Made by a program: the position numbers and the translations under genes. DNA of 64,000 nt from Lacibacter sediminis (GTDB lineage: Bacteria > Bacteroidota > Bacteroidia > Chitinophagales > Chitinophagaceae), in the NCBI RefSeq assembly GCF_014168535.1, contig NZ_CP060007.1, positions 1,674,001 to 1,738,000 of the forward strand, in the 5' to 3' direction. Below, in pieces: positions 36,358-45,487 of this stretch (the stretch's first letter is position 1; every line of letters begins with the position of its first letter). The notes below the pieces were generated by a model. It ran no database searches. It saw only the letters and a program-made list of their open reading frames with translations, and had not been told where the DNA came from.

Positions 36358-37794
36358 GTGAATAGTAAACGAATTCAAAAAACCGGGGCATGGACAGCTG
36401 GTCTGCTTCTTCTTGCAATTCCATTTGCATTTACAAAAAAGAAAGTTGAAAGAACCACTAAAGACGACCGACCTAATGTCATCATCATTCTTACTGATGA
36501 CATGGGTTATGCTGATGTAGGTTTCAACGGTTGTAAAGATATTCCTACACCAAATATCGATCGTATAGCAAAAAACGGAGTTGTATTTACCAACGGTTAT
36601 GTTAGTTATGCGGTTTGTGCGCCCAGTCGTGCAGGTCTGATCACCGGTCGCTACCAGGATCGTTTTGGTTACAGCCGTAATCCGTTGTATAAACCTTTTG
36701 ATCCAACTGTTGGTCTTCCTCTTACTGAGCAAACATTGCCGGAGTTGTTGCAGCAAAACGGTTACAATACAATGGGCATTGGTAAATGGCATTTAGGTGT
36801 GCATGAAAAATTCCGTCCATGGAATCGAGGCTTCAATGAGTTTTTTGGTTTTCTTGGAGGCGGGCATCGTTATTTTCCTGAAGATTACACAATCGTAAAC
36901 CAGGACAGTGCAAAAAACGAAGGAGAAAGTTATCGTACCAAACTCATCCGTAAACAAACAGTGGTAGAGGAAAAAGAATATTTAACCGATGCGCTATCAA
37001 GAGAAGCTGTTTCATTTATTGAACGAAACAAGCAGCAACCATTCTTTCTTTACCTCGCTTACAATGCACCACATGCACCGTTACAGGCAACTCCAAAATA
37101 TTTGAGCCGCTTTGATCACATCAAAAATCCAAAGCGAAAAACCTATGCAGCAATGGTGAGTGCGGTTGACGATGGTGTGGGTACTGTGTTAGATAAACTG
37201 CAACAACTTCATCTTACAGAAAATACAATCGTTGTTTTTCTTTCAGATAATGGCGGGCCAGAGAGTGATAATGGCAGTGATAATGGCCCGTTGCGTGCCG
37301 GGAAGGGTTCGCTTTTTGAAGGTGGGATAAGAGTGCCCTTTGCGATACAATGGCCAAGCCAGATCAAAGCAAATACCAAATACGAGCAGCCGGTTATTTC
37401 GTTAGACATTTTTGCAACAATTGTCGCCAACATCGGAAAAATATCTACGCCAAAGAACGAGTTAGATGGTGCAAATCTGTTGCCGTATCTCAAGGGAACA
37501 AAACAAGGGTCACCACATGAATATTTATTTTGGCGACATTTTGATCAAAAGAATTATGCGGTACTTCATCAGTCTGGGTTTAAACAAGTGATCCTGAAAG
37601 ATTCAAGTTTCAATCTGTATAATCTGAAAGCAGACATCGAAGAGAAAGTTACCATTGATGATAAAAAAATGATGAGCGTCTTTCAACAGCAACGAAAAAA
37701 ATGGGAAGCCAACACTATCCCGCCAATTTTCTATGGGCTGAACCAGGAGGAGCTGTACGAACGTGAAAAGAAGCAGCATCAAAAAAAAGAGTAA
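36358..37794 (+). CDS. Sulfatase, S1 family (formylglycine-dependent), first of three
   Basis: A sulfatase of about 478 residues that hydrolyses sulfate esters on a sugar. The nucleophile motif is CAPSR, with the cysteine to be converted to formylglycine at residue 87 of this start (codon 36616). Metal and substrate blocks are VIIILTDDMGYADVGF and KWHLGVHEKF, and VFLSDNGGPE in the C-terminal half is the second metal site. The GTG at 36358 gives an N-terminal hydrophobic stretch suited to export (AGLLLLAIPFAFT) and leaves 16 bases after the beta-helix stop; a GTG at 36316 or 36331 would overlap that gene. The sulfatase gene for maturation is in the same locus (48070). The position of the sulfate group that it removes is not predictable. 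Confidence 0.9.
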   Translation: MNSKRIQKTGAWTAGLLLLAIPFAFTKKKVERTTKDDRPNVIIILTDDMGYADVGFNGCKDIPTPNIDRIAKNGVVFTNGYVSYAVCAPSRAGLITGRYQDRFGYSRNPLYKPFDPTVGLPLTEQTLPELLQQNGYNTMGIGKWHLGVHEKFRPWNRGFNEFFGFLGGGHRYFPEDYTIVNQDSAKNEGESYRTKLIRKQTVVEEKEYLTDALSREAVSFIERNKQQPFFLYLAYNAPHAPLQATPKYLSRFDHIKNPKRKTYAAMVSAVDDGVGTVLDKLQQLHLTENTIVVFLSDNGGPESDNGSDNGPLRAGKGSLFEGGIRVPFAIQWPSQIKANTKYEQPVISLDIFATIVANIGKISTPKNELDGANLLPYLKGTKQGSPHEYLFWRHFDQKNYAVLHQSGFKQVILKDSSFNLYNLKADIEEKVTIDDKKMMSVFQQQRKKWEANTIPPIFYGLNQEELYEREKKQHQKKE

Positions 37795-38159
37795 TATAAA
37801 TGAACAAAGTTTGTAGTTTGGGATATAACTGCATCCATTATCCTTTATGAGTTAATGAACTATAGTTAAGTGCCAGCTTAAATCCGGCTTGCACGTAAAA
37901 ATCTCGTTTAAGAAAACAGCCATTTGTAACCTGATAAATAGCACAATCGTATGATTACAAAACAAAAAAGTGAGAATATTGAAAAAAATAATCAGCGGAT
38001 AAATATAAAACTTGCCGTAATTTATTTTCTGTTGGTGCTTCTGTTTATTTCGTTGCTGCTGTTTTTATAGTAGTTCTGTAGCAAGCTTTTAAAATACCTT
38101 CAACTAACGTGGAATTCATCTAAATTGTAAGTTCGTGTAACGATTAATTTAGAAACGCT
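37795..38159. other. Gap between sulfatase and regulator, holds one tiny membrane-protein frame
   Basis: The 365-base gap contains a 39-codon frame (37951-38070) and no hairpin with a T tract that could be defended. No copy of the ACCCCTTTTTTGA motif was found here, so the regulator gene that follows is probably not under the same control as its target genes. Confidence 0.5.
37951..38070 (+). CDS. Small putative membrane protein, 39 residues
   Basis: An ATG-initiated frame encodes a charged, Asn- and Lys-rich N-terminus of about 20 residues followed by one hydrophobic helix (LAVIYFLLVLLFISLLLFL) and stops at once. The layout is that of a single-span membrane miniprotein with its N-terminus in the cytoplasm. 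It lies 89 bases before the HTCS regulator on the same strand. No family is recognised; it is too short for similarity to settle. It could be a chance frame. Confidence 0.4.
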   Translation: MITKQKSENIEKNNQRINIKLAVIYFLLVLLFISLLLFL

Positions 38160-41100
38160 TTGCCTTCGTCCATAAAAAAATATGCTTGCTTTCTTCTTTT
38201 CATTGCTGTAACATTTGCCGGTTACACGCAACAGGCCAGTTCCTTTGTGAGTATATCAGATGAATTGGTGAATAATGAAGTTACTTCCATCATCCAGGAT
38301 AAAAATGGGTTCATCTGGCTTGGTACAAGAGGTGGATTGCAACGCTTTGATGGCTATGAAATGAAGTTGCTGAAGAATGACTTCGGAAAGGGCAATAATT
38401 TGCTTAGTCAGTCAATTGAAGTATTGCAGAGTGGCAAGCAGAATAATATCTGGATCGGCACAAAGTCAGGCGGACTGAGTGGATATGATCTAAAGACCGG
38501 CAAAATCTCCAACTATCCAAATAAAAACCCTAACAGCACAGGCTTTAATGCCGATTATATTCTTTCCATATTAGATACTGATAGCGAAAAATTATTGATC
38601 GGCACCTGGAAAGGTTTTCAATACCTCAATAAGAAAACAGGTGAATTTAAAATTCTCAATAGTTTTTGGAAGACATTCGATATACAACCGGATGGTAATG
38701 CAGGTTACTGGCTGGCTACAAACAGCGGATTGAAGCATATTAATCAGAATCTCGTCAATGACACTTCTTACAACTTCGGCATTAGCGGCATCAACATAAC
38801 CTCCATTGTAAATGATAAAGCCAATAACTGCCTGTGGCTCGGCACATGGAACGAAGGCTTGCTGCAATTTAATCTCACAACAAAAGCGTTTAAGAATTAC
38901 CGTCATCAAAAAAACGATGCCGCTTCTTTAAGTTCAAATAACACCTATCGTATTTTACTTGATTCAAAAGGTGCTTTATGGATTGGAACATGGGGCGGAG
39001 GATTAAATCGCTTCGACCGCAAAACAGAAACCTTTGAAAAAATACCTTTAAATATTCCGGGTATCTATACAAACGATAACCAGATCATCTTAACCATACA
39101 GGAAGATCCTTCGGGTTTGTTATGGATCGGAACTGACGGTACTGGTGTTTTTAAATTTGATCTGAAACAGAAAAAGTTTTCAAACATTGGTTACGAAAAT
39201 AAAATGAGTTCGTTGTCAGGAAGTACACATGTACTTTCTGTTTATGTAGATCCTTTCAATAAACTCTGGCTTGGAACAAAAGGCGGCGGTATTCAGTACT
39301 CAACCAATTGGAAAGTATTCACTGAAATTAATCTTGATGATACCGAAATAAATAATCCAACGGGTTTACCCTATGAAAGCCGTTCATTCCTTCAGGAGGG
39401 CGATTATTTATGGGTGAGCACAAATAAAGGATTGATCCGAATTTTAAATACAGGTCAAAAGGCAGGAGCGTATGATGTTTTTGTACCCAAGCCGAAAGAT
39501 CCAACTTCCATCAGCGGAAGAAAGACTACACAAATCGTAAAAGATTCTTCCGGCAGAATATGGATCGGCACACAGGAAAGCGGACTAAGCTATATTTCTG
39601 GATTTGATAAAAGCAAGAAACCGTTATTTAAAAATTACCTGCCTGCGTATGGCGTAAAAGGTGCATTACAAAACGAACGGGTAAGTTGCTTATTGGTTGA
39701 TTCGAAAAAAAGGTTGTGGATAGGAACTTACAAAGGACTTCATCTCTATCAGCCATCCTCCGATAATTTCCGGGTATTTACTCAAACCGATGAAAACAAA
39801 AATTCCCTCAGTAACAATACCATTCTTTGTTTAGCCGAAGATAAGTTTGGCAACATCTGGGCAGGTACGCAATATGGCTTGAACAAAATTGCTGGTTTTG
39901 ATGGCGGTACATTAAATGTAATAAGTTATACAACGAAAGAAGGTTTGCCAAGCGATTATATTCATGCAATTGTTCCTGATAAAAAAGGAAATATTTGGGC
40001 TAGTACGAACAAGGGCATTGTACGATTTAATCAATCAAGTAAATCCTTTGCCGTTTTTGATAAGCGTGATGGAGTGCAGTCAATTGTTTTTTCTGAAAAC
40101 GCCTTCTGTAAAGATGCAAGTGGCCGTTTTTTCTTTGGCGGATTAGAAGGGCTGACTTATTTTTTCCCGGACAGTATCAAGATCAACGAGTTTTATCCGC
40201 CGATCTACTTTACCAATTTAACGGTGAATAATGTTCCTTATGAATTTGGTACAGGCAAAACAGACAGCTCTATTCTGAATAAGCCGTTTTACAAAACAGA
40301 AACGATAACGCTCAACCACAAGGAAAATATCTTCTCCATTGAATTTGCTGCGTTGGATTATCATGCACCTGATAAGAATGAATACATGTATAAGCTGGAA
40401 GGGTTTAATGAAGATTGGGTGTATGCAGGCAATAATCGGTTGGTTTCATTTACGAATCTGAAAGCGGGTACTTATCAATTAAAAGTAAAAGCAACAAACA
40501 GCGATAAAACATGGAACCCAACCCCACACGAATTAACCATAAAGATTTTGCCTCCACCATGGAGAACATGGTGGGCCTACAGCATCTATGTAGCTGTCTT
40601 TATTTTTCTTCTTTGGTTAACACGTTATCTCGGGTTGCGACAGGTTGCATTAAAGAATCAATTAACACTCAGCAAACTTGAAAGGCAGCAGGAAAATAAA
40701 TTAGCTGATTTTAAAGAGCGCTTGTTTACAAATATTTCGCATGAGTTCCGCACACCACTAACGCTGATACTTGGACCATTGGATGATCTGCTGCAACGGA
40801 AAAAGTTTGAGACGCAAGTTGAGAAGAGTCTTCGACTTATTCAAAAACAATCGAAGCGGATGTTGCGCATGGTCAATCAATTGCTGGACTTTCAGAAAGC
40901 TGAAGCCGGCAGTTTGAAACTTTCATTGCAACCTGGGGAGATCGTTTCTTTTTGCAATGACATTTATATTCTTTTTAATGATGAAGCAAATAGAAGAAAT
41001 ATAGAGTATACTTTTCATTCACAGGAAAAATATCTTTCGTTTACGTTCGATCACAATAAACTGGAGATCATCGTTTTTAATATTTTGTCGAATGCATTTA

Positions 41101-42257
41101 AGTTTACACCTAATGGGGGACGCATCACTTTCAACGTAAAGAAAAATGCAGATCAGTCTTGTGAGATAAGTATCCGGGATACAGGACGTGGCATTCCTGC
41201 AAATGAAATTGACCGGATATTTGATCGCTTTTACAGAGGAAGGGCAGAAGATGCTACGACTATCTCCGGTACAGGAATCGGGCTTTCGTTTGTAAAAGAA
41301 TTAACCGAACTGCATGGAGGAAAGATCGTTGCTGAAAGTGATGGCACACATGGCAGTTTGTTTACTGTAACTTTACCTCCGTCAAACGTTGCTGAATCTT
41401 TACTGAATATTCCTGCGGAGCCTTTGAATCATACCAGCCAAAACATTGATACAAATTTAAATTCAGTTATTATGCCTGAAGAAAATGATCAGATCAGTCA
41501 GGAACAGGATCTTCCGATTATATTGGTGGTGGAAGATGAATCTGATATGCTGCAGTACATCTACGAGATATTAGCTCCGTCGTTTAAAGTGGTTACAGCA
41601 ACAAACGGCAGGGAGGGTATTGAAAAAGCATTTGAAACCATTCCCGATTTGATTGTAAGTGATGTAATGATGCCGGAAGTAGATGGTATTGAATTATGCA
41701 GGAAGTTGAAGTCTGATAAAGACACATCGCATATTCCGATAATTCTTCTCACCGCTTTATCGGATATGGCGCACCATGTGCAGGGAATTCGTGAAGGAGC
41801 CGATGTGTATTTACCTAAGCCATTTAACTCGCAACTCTTGCTGGTACATATTCATAACCTGATCAACTCAAGAAATACGTTGAAGGAGTTTTATGCCAAG
41901 CGGATCTTTCTTGGTACCGGCAATTTTGAAATAAAAACTTTTGAAGAAGAGTTTTTGGTAAGGCTGATGAAGCTGGTGGAAGACAATATTTCGAACAGTA
42001 ATTTTAATAACGATGATCTTGCCGGCCTCATGTTTATGAGCAGATCAACTTTTTACCGGAAACTAAAAGCTGTAACAGGCATGTCGGGTAATGAATTCAT
42101 CCGGACTGCCCGACTCAATTATGCAGCAAAGCTCTTGGAAAGTGGAAACTACTCCGTAACGGAAGCTGCTTATGAAGCAGGGTTCAACGATATCAAGTAT
42201 TTCAGGAAACGTTTCCAGGAGCAATTTGCCGTGTCTCCATCAGAATACAAGAAATAG
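38160..42257 (+). CDS. Hybrid two-component system regulator (HTCS), propeller sensor type
   Basis: A 1365-residue inner-membrane sensor and regulator in one chain. A signal or first membrane segment is followed by a periplasmic region of many two-component-regulator propeller repeats (GFIWLGTRGGL, ALWIGTWGGG, RIWIGTQESG), a Y_Y_Y domain near 735-800, and one membrane helix at about 805-825. The cytoplasmic part has a histidine kinase (FTNISHEFRTPL, His861; ATP site with GTGIGLSFVKE), a receiver domain (Asp1168 in DLIVSDVMMP) and an AraC-type DNA-binding domain at the end. It binds oligosaccharide from its glycan and switches on the locus. The start is a TTG because no ATG or GTG gives the signal segment. 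It sits among the genes it probably controls, and its operator may be the ACCCCTTTTTTGA motif. Confidence 0.93.
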   Translation: MPSSIKKYACFLLFIAVTFAGYTQQASSFVSISDELVNNEVTSIIQDKNGFIWLGTRGGLQRFDGYEMKLLKNDFGKGNNLLSQSIEVLQSGKQNNIWIGTKSGGLSGYDLKTGKISNYPNKNPNSTGFNADYILSILDTDSEKLLIGTWKGFQYLNKKTGEFKILNSFWKTFDIQPDGNAGYWLATNSGLKHINQNLVNDTSYNFGISGINITSIVNDKANNCLWLGTWNEGLLQFNLTTKAFKNYRHQKNDAASLSSNNTYRILLDSKGALWIGTWGGGLNRFDRKTETFEKIPLNIPGIYTNDNQIILTIQEDPSGLLWIGTDGTGVFKFDLKQKKFSNIGYENKMSSLSGSTHVLSVYVDPFNKLWLGTKGGGIQYSTNWKVFTEINLDDTEINNPTGLPYESRSFLQEGDYLWVSTNKGLIRILNTGQKAGAYDVFVPKPKDPTSISGRKTTQIVKDSSGRIWIGTQESGLSYISGFDKSKKPLFKNYLPAYGVKGALQNERVSCLLVDSKKRLWIGTYKGLHLYQPSSDNFRVFTQTDENKNSLSNNTILCLAEDKFGNIWAGTQYGLNKIAGFDGGTLNVISYTTKEGLPSDYIHAIVPDKKGNIWASTNKGIVRFNQSSKSFAVFDKRDGVQSIVFSENAFCKDASGRFFFGGLEGLTYFFPDSIKINEFYPPIYFTNLTVNNVPYEFGTGKTDSSILNKPFYKTETITLNHKENIFSIEFAALDYHAPDKNEYMYKLEGFNEDWVYAGNNRLVSFTNLKAGTYQLKVKATNSDKTWNPTPHELTIKILPPPWRTWWAYSIYVAVFIFLLWLTRYLGLRQVALKNQLTLSKLERQQENKLADFKERLFTNISHEFRTPLTLILGPLDDLLQRKKFETQVEKSLRLIQKQSKRMLRMVNQLLDFQKAEAGSLKLSLQPGEIVSFCNDIYILFNDEANRRNIEYTFHSQEKYLSFTFDHNKLEIIVFNILSNAFKFTPNGGRITFNVKKNADQSCEISIRDTGRGIPANEIDRIFDRFYRGRAEDATTISGTGIGLSFVKELTELHGGKIVAESDGTHGSLFTVTLPPSNVAESLLNIPAEPLNHTSQNIDTNLNSVIMPEENDQISQEQDLPIILVVEDESDMLQYIYEILAPSFKVVTATNGREGIEKAFETIPDLIVSDVMMPEVDGIELCRKLKSDKDTSHIPIILLTALSDMAHHVQGIREGADVYLPKPFNSQLLLVHIHNLINSRNTLKEFYAKRIFLGTGNFEIKTFEEEFLVRLMKLVEDNISNSNFNNDDLAGLMFMSRSTFYRKLKAVTGMSGNEFIRTARLNYAAKLLESGNYSVTEAAYEAGFNDIKYFRKRFQEQFAVSPSEYKK

Positions 42258-42315
42258 AATTTCAGTAATTAGCATCATTTTACGCAGTATGTAGTTTTAT
42301 AAATGCTACATCAGC

Positions 42316-42328
42316 ACCCCTTTTTTGA
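42316..42328 (+). promoter_or_regulatory. Candidate HTCS operator before the second sulfatase gene
   Basis: The site is ACCCCTTTTTTGA, the best match to the shared motif. It lies 83 bases before the ATG at 42399, and a TAATTTAG follows 37 bases after its first base. Confidence 0.6.
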
Positions 42329-42398
42329 AAGAAAAGGTTAGATTGCTTGCGATAATTTAGCTATCACTTAGAGGTAAGCCAGCCTCGAAATAAAGTAT

Positions 42399-43934
42399 AT
42401 GAAGAAAATGATCAAACGATTCTTACTTGCACTGGTTGTATTGTCAATCAGCGTTGCTGTAGAAAGCCAAACAACCAAAAACAAAAAGCCAAACATCATT
42501 TTAATTTATACCGATGATCTGGGTTATGGTGATGTAAGTGCTTACGGCACATCAGCTATTCAAACACCGAATATTGACCGGTTGGCAAAGAATGGTGTGC
42601 GTTTCACCAATGCGCATGCAACATCTGCTACCTGCACACCTTCACGCTTTTCATTGCTTACGGGAAAGTATGCTTGGCGCAAAGAAGGAACAGGTATTGC
42701 GCCTGGCGATGCATCGTTGATCATTCCTGTTACTACAACAACATTGCCCGGCATGTTGCAAAAAGCAGGATACAACACAGCAGTAGTTGGCAAATGGCAT
42801 CTTGGTCTTGGTGATGCAAAAGGTCTTGACTGGAATGAGAAGATAAAACCCGGCCCTGCAGAGATTGGATTTAATTATTCATTCTTAATTCCTGCAACAG
42901 GTGATCGTGTTCCTTGTGTATTTGTAGAGAATCAACAAGTGGTGAATCTTGATAAAAATGATCCGATTAAAGTTAGCTACACAGGACCAATTGATCCAAA
43001 TGCGCCAACAGGAAAGAAGAATCCGGAGCTGTTGAAAATGCATCCTTCTCACGGTCATGATATGACGATCGTAAATGGCATCAGCCGTATTGGTTATATG
43101 ACCGGTGGTACATCAGCTCTCTGGAAAGATGAAGACTTTGCAAACATCCTTTTGCAAAAAGCAACTGCTTATATTACTCAACAAAAAACAAATCCGTTCT
43201 TTTTATATTTCTCCACGCATGATATCCATGTGCCACGTATAGCACATGAACGATTTGTTGGCAAAAGCGGAATGGGACCCAGAGGTGATGTGTTGCTGCA
43301 ATTAGACTGGACGGTTGGGCAACTTGAAGAAGTGCTGAAGAAGAATGGTCTGCTGGAAAATACACTCATCATTTTTACAAGTGATAACGGACAGGTAATT
43401 GATGATGGGTATAAAGATGATGCTGTTGAAAAACTAGGTAATCATAAACCCAATGGTATTTATCGTGGTGGTAAATACAGCGCATTTGAAGCCGGCACAA
43501 GAGTGCCTTTTATCGTAAGCTGGAAGGGAACAATAAAACCGGGCAAAGTAAATAATGCGTTATTCAGCCAGGTTGATTTGTATGCAAGCTTAGCAAAACT
43601 TGCAGGCGTTAAAGTAGAAGAAGGGCAGGCGCCGGATAGTAAAAACTATTTGCCGGTTTTACTCAATCAAACAAATAAGCCCCGTGAATATTTAGTTGAG
43701 CAATCAATCAACTCAACACTATCGTTATTGGTTGGCAACTGGAAATATATTGAACCTTCCAAAGGCCCGAAGATCAATAAGGATACAAATACCGAGTTAG
43801 GTAATTCACCCGAGCCGCAATTATTTAATTTGACAAATGATCCCAGTGAGACAAAAAATGTAGCTGCGGCATATTCTGAAAAAGTGAAAGAGATGCAAGC
43901 CTTACTTGTAAAAATTAAACAAGGCAGTCATTAA
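42399..43934 (+). CDS. Sulfatase, S1 family, second of three
   Basis: A secreted sulfatase of 511 residues. The signal peptide ends near residue 24 (VAVESQ). The nucleophile is in CTPSR, with the cysteine for formylglycine at residue 79. Other blocks are ILIYTDDLGYGDVSAYG, KWHLGLGDAK and IIFTSDNGQVI. The large insertion between residues 155 and 250 (GDRVPCVFVENQQVV) is typical of arylsulfatase-A-like members of glycan loci. It is the first of a row of sulfatase, sulfatase, GH2, FGE and GH29, and has the best operator-like site of the window upstream. The third sulfatase starts 37 bases after its stop. The sulfate position that it acts on is not predictable from these motifs. Confidence 0.93.
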   Translation: MKKMIKRFLLALVVLSISVAVESQTTKNKKPNIILIYTDDLGYGDVSAYGTSAIQTPNIDRLAKNGVRFTNAHATSATCTPSRFSLLTGKYAWRKEGTGIAPGDASLIIPVTTTTLPGMLQKAGYNTAVVGKWHLGLGDAKGLDWNEKIKPGPAEIGFNYSFLIPATGDRVPCVFVENQQVVNLDKNDPIKVSYTGPIDPNAPTGKKNPELLKMHPSHGHDMTIVNGISRIGYMTGGTSALWKDEDFANILLQKATAYITQQKTNPFFLYFSTHDIHVPRIAHERFVGKSGMGPRGDVLLQLDWTVGQLEEVLKKNGLLENTLIIFTSDNGQVIDDGYKDDAVEKLGNHKPNGIYRGGKYSAFEAGTRVPFIVSWKGTIKPGKVNNALFSQVDLYASLAKLAGVKVEEGQAPDSKNYLPVLLNQTNKPREYLVEQSINSTLSLLVGNWKYIEPSKGPKINKDTNTELGNSPEPQLFNLTNDPSETKNVAAAYSEKVKEMQALLVKIKQGSH

Positions 43935-43948
43935 AAATATTGATTTCG

Positions 43949-43961
43949 ACCCCTTTCTCGA
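43949..43961 (+). promoter_or_regulatory. Possible HTCS operator copy between two sulfatase genes
   Basis: The site is ACCCCTTTCTCGA. It lies only 23 bases before the ATG at 43972, much closer than the other sites, so it may be a chance or secondary copy rather than a functional promoter element. Confidence 0.35.
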
Positions 43962-43971
43962 ATTTATTATC

Positions 43972-45468
43972 ATGCAAACTTCATTGAAATATCTGCTTGT
44001 TGCTTTTTGTAGTGTAGTATCAGTAATCACTACAGAAGCGCAAACGAACAAGAACAAACCCAACATCATTGTGATACTTGCAGATGATCTGGGTTGGAAA
44101 GATCTTTCATGTTACGGAAGTACATTTTATGAAACGCCCAATCTTGATGCATTGGCAACAAAAGGAATAAAGTTTACCAATAATTATACAACCAGTCCTG
44201 TTTGCAGCCCTACACGTTCAAGCATGATGACCGGAAAAAATCCGATCAACACGAAAGTTACAGACTGGATCAAAGGACGACAGGAAAATGGGAAAGCAAA
44301 ACCATTTGAGAAATTAATTACACCAGCTACTGCTTTTGAGTTATCACTCAGCGAAAATACAATGGCAGAACATGCTATGAAAAATGGCTATCAAACATTC
44401 TTTGCAGGTAAATGGCATTTGGGTGAAGAAGAAAAATACTGGCCTTTGAGTCAAGGGTTTCAAACGAATCTTGGTGGTTGGAGTAAAGGTGGACCTTATG
44501 GAAAGATTAATGACAGCACCGGTGGCTATTTCACTCCTTACAGCAATCCTACATTGCCCGATGGCCCGGCAGGTGAATATGTAACTGACAGATTGGCCAA
44601 CGAGTGCATCAGTTTTATTCAAAAGGAAAAGCAATCGCCTTTTTTCCTGATGTATTCTTTATATGCGGTTCACAATCCTTTACAAGCTCCGCAGGCTTTG
44701 ATCAGAAAGTATAAAGAAAAGCAGCAACGACTTGGTTATACTGACAAGGACCGCTTCGTTAAAAATGAAGCATGGATGAAGTATGAGAACGATTGGAAAC
44801 TACGATTAGTACAAGATCATGCAGTATATGCTGCTATGATTGAAAACATGGATTGGAATATTGGCCGTATCATTCAATCATTAAAAGAAAAGGGATTGCT
44901 CGAAAATACCTTGATCATTTTCACATCAGATAATGGCGGATTGAGTACAGCCGAAGGAAGTCCTACAACAAATACTCCATTGAGAGCAGGTAAGGGTTGG
45001 TTGTATGAAGGAGGAATAAGAGTGCCGATGGTGATGTATTGGAAGGATAAACTGCAGCAGGGTACTGTTTCAGATATACCTGTTACCACATCTGATATTT
45101 TTTCTACTGTTGTAACAGCCATGAACAAAAACTATAAAAAAGAACCTGCTGTTGAAGGTGAAAATATTTTAAAACTTTTATCAAATCGCAGCAAATCAAC
45201 AGACAGAGCATTGTACTGGTATTATCCGCATTACAGTAACCAGGGTGGTAAACCGGGTGCGGCCATCAGAAAAGGAAACTATAAGTTGATCTATCATTAC
45301 GAAGATGAAAGTATCGAACTGTATGATATTTCAGTTGATATAGGTGAGAAGAAAAATCTGGCTGCTCAAAATGTTCAGGTAGCAAAACAATTGAAGAATC
45401 AACTGGACAAATGGCTTGCATCCAATAAGGCCGGCGGCTTTACGCCGAATCCAGGCTATAAGCAATAA
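43972..45468 (+). CDS. Sulfatase, S1 family, third of three
   Basis: A secreted sulfatase of 498 residues with a signal peptide ending near residue 24 (ITTEAQ). The motif is CSPTR, with the formylglycine cysteine at residue 78. IVILADDLGWKDLSCYG, KWHLGEEEKY and IIFTSDNGGLS are the other sulfatase blocks. The C-terminal block YKLIYHYEDESIELYD recurs in degraded form at 54137-54363, which shows that another sulfatase of this subgroup was once encoded in the same locus. The next gene starts 19 bases after the stop codon if the ATG at 45488 is used. Its three-gene set with different insertions suggests different sulfate positions are removed. Confidence 0.93.
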   Translation: MQTSLKYLLVAFCSVVSVITTEAQTNKNKPNIIVILADDLGWKDLSCYGSTFYETPNLDALATKGIKFTNNYTTSPVCSPTRSSMMTGKNPINTKVTDWIKGRQENGKAKPFEKLITPATAFELSLSENTMAEHAMKNGYQTFFAGKWHLGEEEKYWPLSQGFQTNLGGWSKGGPYGKINDSTGGYFTPYSNPTLPDGPAGEYVTDRLANECISFIQKEKQSPFFLMYSLYAVHNPLQAPQALIRKYKEKQQRLGYTDKDRFVKNEAWMKYENDWKLRLVQDHAVYAAMIENMDWNIGRIIQSLKEKGLLENTLIIFTSDNGGLSTAEGSPTTNTPLRAGKGWLYEGGIRVPMVMYWKDKLQQGTVSDIPVTTSDIFSTVVTAMNKNYKKEPAVEGENILKLLSNRSKSTDRALYWYYPHYSNQGGKPGAAIRKGNYKLIYHYEDESIELYDISVDIGEKKNLAAQNVQVAKQLKNQLDKWLASNKAGGFTPNPGYKQ

Positions 45469-45487
45469 TCTAAAAAATAAACATATA

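Noticed and set aside
45416..45487. Upstream extension of the long GH2 frame
   Set aside because: It overlaps the third sulfatase gene and would put 24 residues in front of a clean signal peptide.
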